From the NCBI RefSeq assembly GCF_001423245.1, contig NZ_LMOH01000029.1:107501-171500 (forward strand): DNA of 64,000 nt. The letters are read 5' to 3'. This document shows, piece after piece, positions 60,128 to 64,000 of the stretch (the stretch's first letter is position 1; each line of letters starts with the position of its first letter). A model generated the notes under the pieces. It did not search any database. It saw nothing but the letters and a program-made list of their open reading frames with translations, and had not been told where the DNA came from. This stretch comes from Aureimonas sp. Leaf324 (lineage in GTDB: Bacteria; Pseudomonadota; Alphaproteobacteria; Rhizobiales; Rhizobiaceae). The translations under genes were made by a program, and so were the position numbers.

Positions 60128-61132
60128 GTGACCGACATCAACGCAAAAGCCGCCGATCCCAATGCGGGCGCCGAGCGCCGCCGGCTCCTGATCCAGGAAT
60201 ACGGCATCTTCATCGCCTTCCTGATCCTGGTCGGCGTGCTAGCCGTCTCCAGCCCCTACTTCCTGACCGCCGGCAACATCTCGAACGTTCTCCTGCAGAC
60301 GTCGATCAACGGCATCCTCGCCATCGGCATGACCTTCGTCATCCTGACGCGTGGCATCGACCTGTCGGTCGGCTCCGTCGTGGCGCTGGCCGGCATCGTC
60401 AGCGCCAGCTTCGTGACGACGACAGCGAACGCCAGCGTCGCGGGCGGGCCCTATCCGATGATACTGGCGCTCGCGATCGGCATCGGCGTCGGCGTTCTCT
60501 CCGGCGCTATCGTCGGCCTCATCGTCTCGCGCTTCAACGTGCCGGCCTTCGTGGCGACGCTCGGCATGCTGTCGGCCGCACGCGGCATGACGCTGATCTA
60601 CGGCGGCGGCCGTCCCGTGCCGGGCCTCATTCCCGAGTTCCGCTGGATCGGCACCGGCAACGTCTTCGGCGTGCCGCTGCCCGTCGTGATCCTCGCCCTC
60701 GTCTTCGCCGTCTCGTGGTGGCTTCTCTCCTCGACCCGCTTCGGCCGCTACATCTACGCCGTCGGCGGCAACCCGCACGCAGCCAAGACGTCGGGCATCA
60801 ACGTCGCCCGCATCCGCTTCATGGTCTACGTCATCTCGGGCGCGCTGGCGGGTCTGGCCGGCATGATCCTGTCGGCCCGCACCGGCTCGGCCCTGCCGCA
60901 GGCGGGCGTCGCCTACGAGCTCGACGCGATCGCGGCGGTCGTCATCGGCGGCACCTCGCTGTCGGGCGGCGTCGGCCGCGTCACCGGCACGCTCATCGGC
61001 GCGCTGATCATCGGCGTGATGAACAACGGCCTCGATCTCATGGGCATCCAGTCCTACTACCAGCAGATCCTCAAGGGCGCCCTGATCGTGGGCGCGGTGA
61101 TGCTGGACCAGAAGCGCAGCCACGCCAGCTGA
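60128..61132 (+). CDS. Sugar ABC transporter permease (RbsC-like), second system
   Basis: 334 residues with about ten predicted helices. CUT2 permease signatures are FVILTRGIDLSVGSVVALAG and AAVVIGGTSLSGGVGRVTGTLIGALIIG. I choose a GTG at 60128 because GGGGAGA lies seven bases upstream; the in-frame ATG at 60104 has no ribosome site. It is 53 bases after the ATPase gene and 98 bases before the binding protein. Confidence 0.94.
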   Translation: MTDINAKAADPNAGAERRRLLIQEYGIFIAFLILVGVLAVSSPYFLTAGNISNVLLQTSINGILAIGMTFVILTRGIDLSVGSVVALAGIVSASFVTTTANASVAGGPYPMILALAIGIGVGVLSGAIVGLIVSRFNVPAFVATLGMLSAARGMTLIYGGGRPVPGLIPEFRWIGTGNVFGVPLPVVILALVFAVSWWLLSSTRFGRYIYAVGGNPHAAKTSGINVARIRFMVYVISGALAGLAGMILSARTGSALPQAGVAYELDAIAAVVIGGTSLSGGVGRVTGTLIGALIIGVMNNGLDLMGIQSYYQQILKGALIVGAVMLDQKRSHAS

Positions 61133-61230
61133 GCGCTCGACGCATTCCGTCCGGCGGCATTGCCGGACCGAAGGGAGTGCCGTCATTCCGGCGGCCCGAC
61201 CACCAGTTCCACTCGGGAGGAGACTTGACG

Positions 61231-62211
61231 ATGAAGACCCTACTGCTCGCCCTCGGCCTCGCCACCGCGCTCACCGGTCCGGTGCTCGCCCAGGAGAAGC
61301 TGAAGATCGGCGCGACCGTCTACGGCCTCAACGCCGAGTTCATGCAGATCTGGACCGCCGCGCTGCAGAAGCACCCGGCCGTGCAGAAGGGCGAGGTCGA
61401 GGTGACCGTGTTCGACGGCCGCTACGACGCGCTCGTCCAGCAGGAACAGTTCAACACGATGATCACGCAGAAGTACGATGCGATCATCTTCGTGCCGATG
61501 GACATCGAGGCGGGCGCGGCGCCCGTGCAGGCCGCGGTCGACGCCGGCATCCCGGTCGTCGGCTCCAACGCCCGCGTCAACTCCGACCTCCTGACCTCCT
61601 ATGTCGGCTCCAACGACGTCGAGGCCGGCGAGCTCGAGGGCAAGGCCGTTCTCGACAAGATGGGCTGCAAGGGCAACCTCGTGATCATCGAGGGCCCGAT
61701 CGGCCAGAGCGGCCAGATCCAGCGCCTCGAGGGCAACGAGAAGGCGCTCGCCGCCTGCCCCGACGTGAAGGTCCTGGAGAAGCAGACCGGCAACTGGTCG
61801 CGCGCCGAGGCCCAGACGCTGATGGAGAACTGGCTGACCTCGCACCCCGGCCAGATCCAGGGCGTGATCGGCCAGAACGACGAGATGGCACTCGGCGCGA
61901 TCGAGGCGATCAAGGCCGCCGGCCTCAACGTCAGCGACTTCGCCATCGCCGGCATCGACGGCGTGACCGACGCGATCAACGCGGTGAAGGCCGGCGAGAT
62001 GGCCTCGATCCTGCAGGACGCGAACGCGCAGGCCCAGGGCGCGCTCGACGTCGCGATCAAGGCGGTGAAGGCGGACTACCAGCCGCAGTCGCCCATCTGG
62101 AACCAGTATCCGTCGATGAAGTGGGAAGACGGCAAGGCCAAGACCTACCTCGTCCCCTGGACGCCGGTGACGACCGCCAACGCCGACGAACTCCTGAAGT
62201 CGCGCCAGTAG
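61231..62211 (+). CDS. Sugar ABC transporter, periplasmic substrate-binding protein, second system
   Basis: 326 residues with a signal peptide (MKTLLLALGLATALTGPVLAQ). Ribose-type fold: IGATVYGLNAEFMQIWTAALQKH, YDAIIFVPMDIEAGAAPVQAAVDAGIPVVGSNARV, YVGSNDVEAGELEGKAVLDKMGCKGNLVIIEGP, GQNDEMALGAIEAI and AGIDGVTDAINAVKAGEMASILQD. GGGAGGAG precedes the ATG. A strong hairpin follows. Its neighbours (SDR, DhaK-type kinases) suggest a polyol or short ketose as ligand. Confidence 0.94.
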   Translation: MKTLLLALGLATALTGPVLAQEKLKIGATVYGLNAEFMQIWTAALQKHPAVQKGEVEVTVFDGRYDALVQQEQFNTMITQKYDAIIFVPMDIEAGAAPVQAAVDAGIPVVGSNARVNSDLLTSYVGSNDVEAGELEGKAVLDKMGCKGNLVIIEGPIGQSGQIQRLEGNEKALAACPDVKVLEKQTGNWSRAEAQTLMENWLTSHPGQIQGVIGQNDEMALGAIEAIKAAGLNVSDFAIAGIDGVTDAINAVKAGEMASILQDANAQAQGALDVAIKAVKADYQPQSPIWNQYPSMKWEDGKAKTYLVPWTPVTTANADELLKSRQ

Positions 62212-62220
62212 TCGCATGAC

Positions 62221-62250
62221 GGACGGCGGCCGGCATCCCGGCCGCCGTCC
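62221..62250 (+). other. Stem-loop between the binding protein and the SDR gene
   Basis: A perfect 13-bp stem GGACGGCGGCCGG/CCGGCCGCCGTCC with a 4-base loop, nine bases after the binding-protein stop and without a T-run. It fits a message-stabilising or attenuating element as after potF. Confidence 0.55.
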
Positions 62251-62286
62251 CTATCCTGCCCTTCCCCACAGCTTGGAGCCCGTCCC

Positions 62287-63054
62287 GTGAGCGACGCCCC
62301 TTCCATCGATCTCGACTTCTCGCTGGCCGCCAAGGTCGCGCTCGTCACGGGCGGCGGCTCGGGCATCGGCCAGGCGATCGCGCGCGCCCTGAGCCAGAAG
62401 GGCGCGCGGGTCGCGCTGCTCGACAACAACCTCCAGGCCGCCGAGGCGACCGCCGGCGAACTGCCAGACGCGCGCGCCTTCCGTTGCGACGTCGCCGATC
62501 CCGCCTCGGTCGAGGAAGCCGTCGCGGCGGCGGAGAGCGCGTTCGGCGCGATCGACATCGTGGTCAACAGCGCGGGCATCGTCGCGCTCGCCCCGGCCGA
62601 AAGCCTGACGCTCGACCAGTGGGACCGCACGATCGCGATCAACCTGAAGGGCACGTTCCTCGTCTCACAGGCCGCCGGAAAGCGCATGATCGCGGCCGGG
62701 CGCGGCGGGCGCATCGTCAATCTCGCCTCGCAGGCTGGCACGGTCGCAATCGAGGAGCACATCGCCTACTGCGCGTCGAAATTCGGCGTGATCGGCCTGA
62801 CGAAGACGCTGGCCGCCGAGTGGGGCCGCCACGGCATCACCGCCAACACGATCTCGCCGACCGTCGTCCTCACCGAGCTCGGCAAGGCCGCCTGGGCCGG
62901 CGAGAAGGGCGAGGCCGCCAAGAAGCGCATTCCGACCGGCCGCTTCGCTTATCCCAGTGAGATCGCGGCTGCGGCCGTCTTCCTCGCCTCGGGCGCTGCG
63001 GCCATGGTCAACGGCGCCGACCTCGTCGTCGACGGCGGCTACACCATCCTCTGA
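62287..63054 (+). CDS. Short-chain dehydrogenase/reductase, polyol dehydrogenase-like
   Basis: 255 residues of the classical SDR family. Cofactor motif TGGGSGIGQAIARAL (T-G-x3-G-x-G), Asp in LLDNNL favouring NAD, NSAGIV, active-site Ser in NLASQAGTVAIEE, Tyr-x3-Lys in YCASK, and C-terminal VNGADLVVDGGYTIL. It resembles D-threitol/galactitol-dehydrogenase-type members. Oxidation of a polyol to a ketose would give a substrate for the adjacent DhaK-like kinases. GTG 62287 follows GGAG; no suitable ATG is present. Confidence 0.88.
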   Translation: MSDAPSIDLDFSLAAKVALVTGGGSGIGQAIARALSQKGARVALLDNNLQAAEATAGELPDARAFRCDVADPASVEEAVAAAESAFGAIDIVVNSAGIVALAPAESLTLDQWDRTIAINLKGTFLVSQAAGKRMIAAGRGGRIVNLASQAGTVAIEEHIAYCASKFGVIGLTKTLAAEWGRHGITANTISPTVVLTELGKAAWAGEKGEAAKKRIPTGRFAYPSEIAAAAVFLASGAAAMVNGADLVVDGGYTIL

Positions 63055-63098
63055 AGCCCGGCTTTCCAGACCATCCTTTTCACAACGGACCCCGCCCC

Positions 63099-64000
63099 AT
63101 GCAGCGTTTCCTCAACGATCCCGACAATGTGGTGGACGACACCGTCCGCGGCTTCGTGAAGGCCCACCGCGACCTCGTGCGCCTGTCGGAGACGAACCGG
63201 CGCGTGGTCGTGTCCACGAGCGCGCCGAAGAGCGGGCGCGTCGGCGTCGTCACCGGCGGCGGTTCGGGCCACGAGCCGGCCTTCATCGGCTACACCGGCA
63301 AGGGGCTGGTGGACGCGGTGGCGGTGGGCGAGTTGTTCTCCTCGCCGACCGCGAAAAGCTTCCATGACGCGATCAAGGAGGCGAGCGGCGGCGCGGGCGT
63401 CGTCTGCCTCTACGGCAACTATGCCGGCGACAACATGAACGTGAAGATGGCGCAGAAATTGGCGTCGAAGGACGGCATCGAGGTCGCCGTCGTGGTGGCC
63501 AACGACGACGTCTGCTCGGCCCCGCCGGAGGAGCGCGAGAAGCGCCGCGGCGTCGCGGGCGAGATCTTCATGTGGAAGATCGGCGGCGCCAAGGCGAACG
63601 AGGGCGCGAGTCTCGAGGAGGTGCGCGCCACCGCCCAGAAGGCGATCGACAACTGCCGTTCGATCGGCGTCGGCCTCGGCCCCTGCACCCTGCCGGCCGT
63701 CGGCCACCCGAACTTCCAGATCGAGGCCGGCACGATGGAGGTCGGCATCGGCCATCACGGCGAGCCCGGCATCCGCGTCGAACCCTTGAAGACGGCCACG
63801 GAGGTCGCGCGCGACATGGCCAAGATCGTCCTCGACGACCATGCGCTCGCCGCGGGCACCGAGGTCGCGGTCCTCGTCTCCGGCCTCGGCGCGACGCCGC
63901 TGAACGAGCTCTACATCCTCAACGACACGATCGAGGCCGAGATCACCGGTCGCGGCCTCACGGTCTACCGCACCTATGTCGGCAACTACTTCACCTCGCT
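63099..64000 (+). CDS. Dihydroxyacetone kinase family DhaK subunit (partial, 3' end outside window)
   Basis: About 300 residues are visible of an expected 330 or more. GGGSGHEPAFIGYTGKGLVDAV (His58), LYGNYAGDNMNVKMAQKLAS, a covalent substrate His220 in GIGHHGEPGI, and VLVSGLGATPLNELYILN match DhaK. Relatives of this branch phosphorylate dihydroxyacetone or four-carbon ketoses such as erythrulose. Together with the SDR and importer it suggests uptake, oxidation and phosphorylation of a small polyol. It differs in sequence from the DhaK half of the SorC fusion, so the two are separate paralogues. A partner L subunit may lie beyond the window. Confidence 0.93.
   Translation, partial: MQRFLNDPDNVVDDTVRGFVKAHRDLVRLSETNRRVVVSTSAPKSGRVGVVTGGGSGHEPAFIGYTGKGLVDAVAVGELFSSPTAKSFHDAIKEASGGAGVVCLYGNYAGDNMNVKMAQKLASKDGIEVAVVVANDDVCSAPPEEREKRRGVAGEIFMWKIGGAKANEGASLEEVRATAQKAIDNCRSIGVGLGPCTLPAVGHPNFQIEAGTMEVGIGHHGEPGIRVEPLKTATEVARDMAKIVLDDHALAAGTEVAVLVSGLGATPLNELYILNDTIEAEITGRGLTVYRTYVGNYFTS

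Overview
The window is a gene-dense, high-GC chromosomal segment from an alphaproteobacterium, most likely of the order Hyphomicrobiales (Rhizobiales). Support: a tRNA-His without G-1 and with discriminator A73, a PdhS-like cell-fate kinase, a BphO/BphP phytochrome pair with an HWE-type kinase, an ScfR-type regulator opposite isocitrate lyase, and several sugar and polyamine ABC importers. An Aurantimonadaceae-like genus would fit, but the family is a guess. I see no insertion sequence, prophage, integrase, CRISPR array or rRNA. High GC leaves very long spurious frames opposite most real genes.

Layout. 1-7.2 kb (minus): the 5' part of zwf, then a tightly overlapping four-gene unit read from the right: a PuuA-like glutamine synthetase, a PuuB-like FAD oxidoreductase, heme oxygenase bphO and bacteriophytochrome bphP. 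7.2-11.8 kb: a small protein and isocitrate lyase (minus), divergent from an ScfR/RamB-type regulator, which is followed by an Asp/Asn hydroxylase-like protein and a GNAT acetyltransferase. 11.9-15.9 kb (plus): a complete PotFGHI polyamine importer. 15.9-25.3 kb (minus): a secreted unknown, an AsmA-family protein, a ferric-iron permease and binding protein (no ATPase) and a large PAS kinase resembling PdhS. 25.5-28.1 kb (plus): a phasin, tRNA-His and a two-gene ABC-2 exporter.

28.1-34.6 kb (minus): a LysR regulator, then aldehyde dehydrogenase, iron-type alcohol dehydrogenase, two glutathione-transferase-like proteins and a SnoaL-like protein, plus a secreted repeat protein. 34.9-40.9 kb (plus): a sugar isomerase, a Gfo/Idh/MocA dehydrogenase and a ribose-type ABC importer. 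41-48.8 kb: an Rrf2 regulator, a small hydrolase, a lone receiver facing a hybrid PAS kinase, and the EF-P modification set (efp divergent from epmA-epmB). 48.9-55.2 kb (plus): a Nudix hydrolase and a three-gene Wadjet/Mks-type SMC operon (JetA, JetB, JetC) with no JetD nuclease. 55.2-64 kb: a CsbD/DUF883 stress protein, then a polyol or short-sugar locus. That locus has a single-chain SorC regulator-DhaK kinase fusion with DhaL (minus), divergent from a second ribose-type ABC importer, an SDR dehydrogenase and a second DhaK that runs off the window.

The observations most worth following are the SorC-DhaK fusion opposite its probable target transporter, a sequence motif shared by the two sugar-ABC promoters, the SMC operon lacking its nuclease, and the translational coupling of polyamine-catabolism genes to a red-light sensor.
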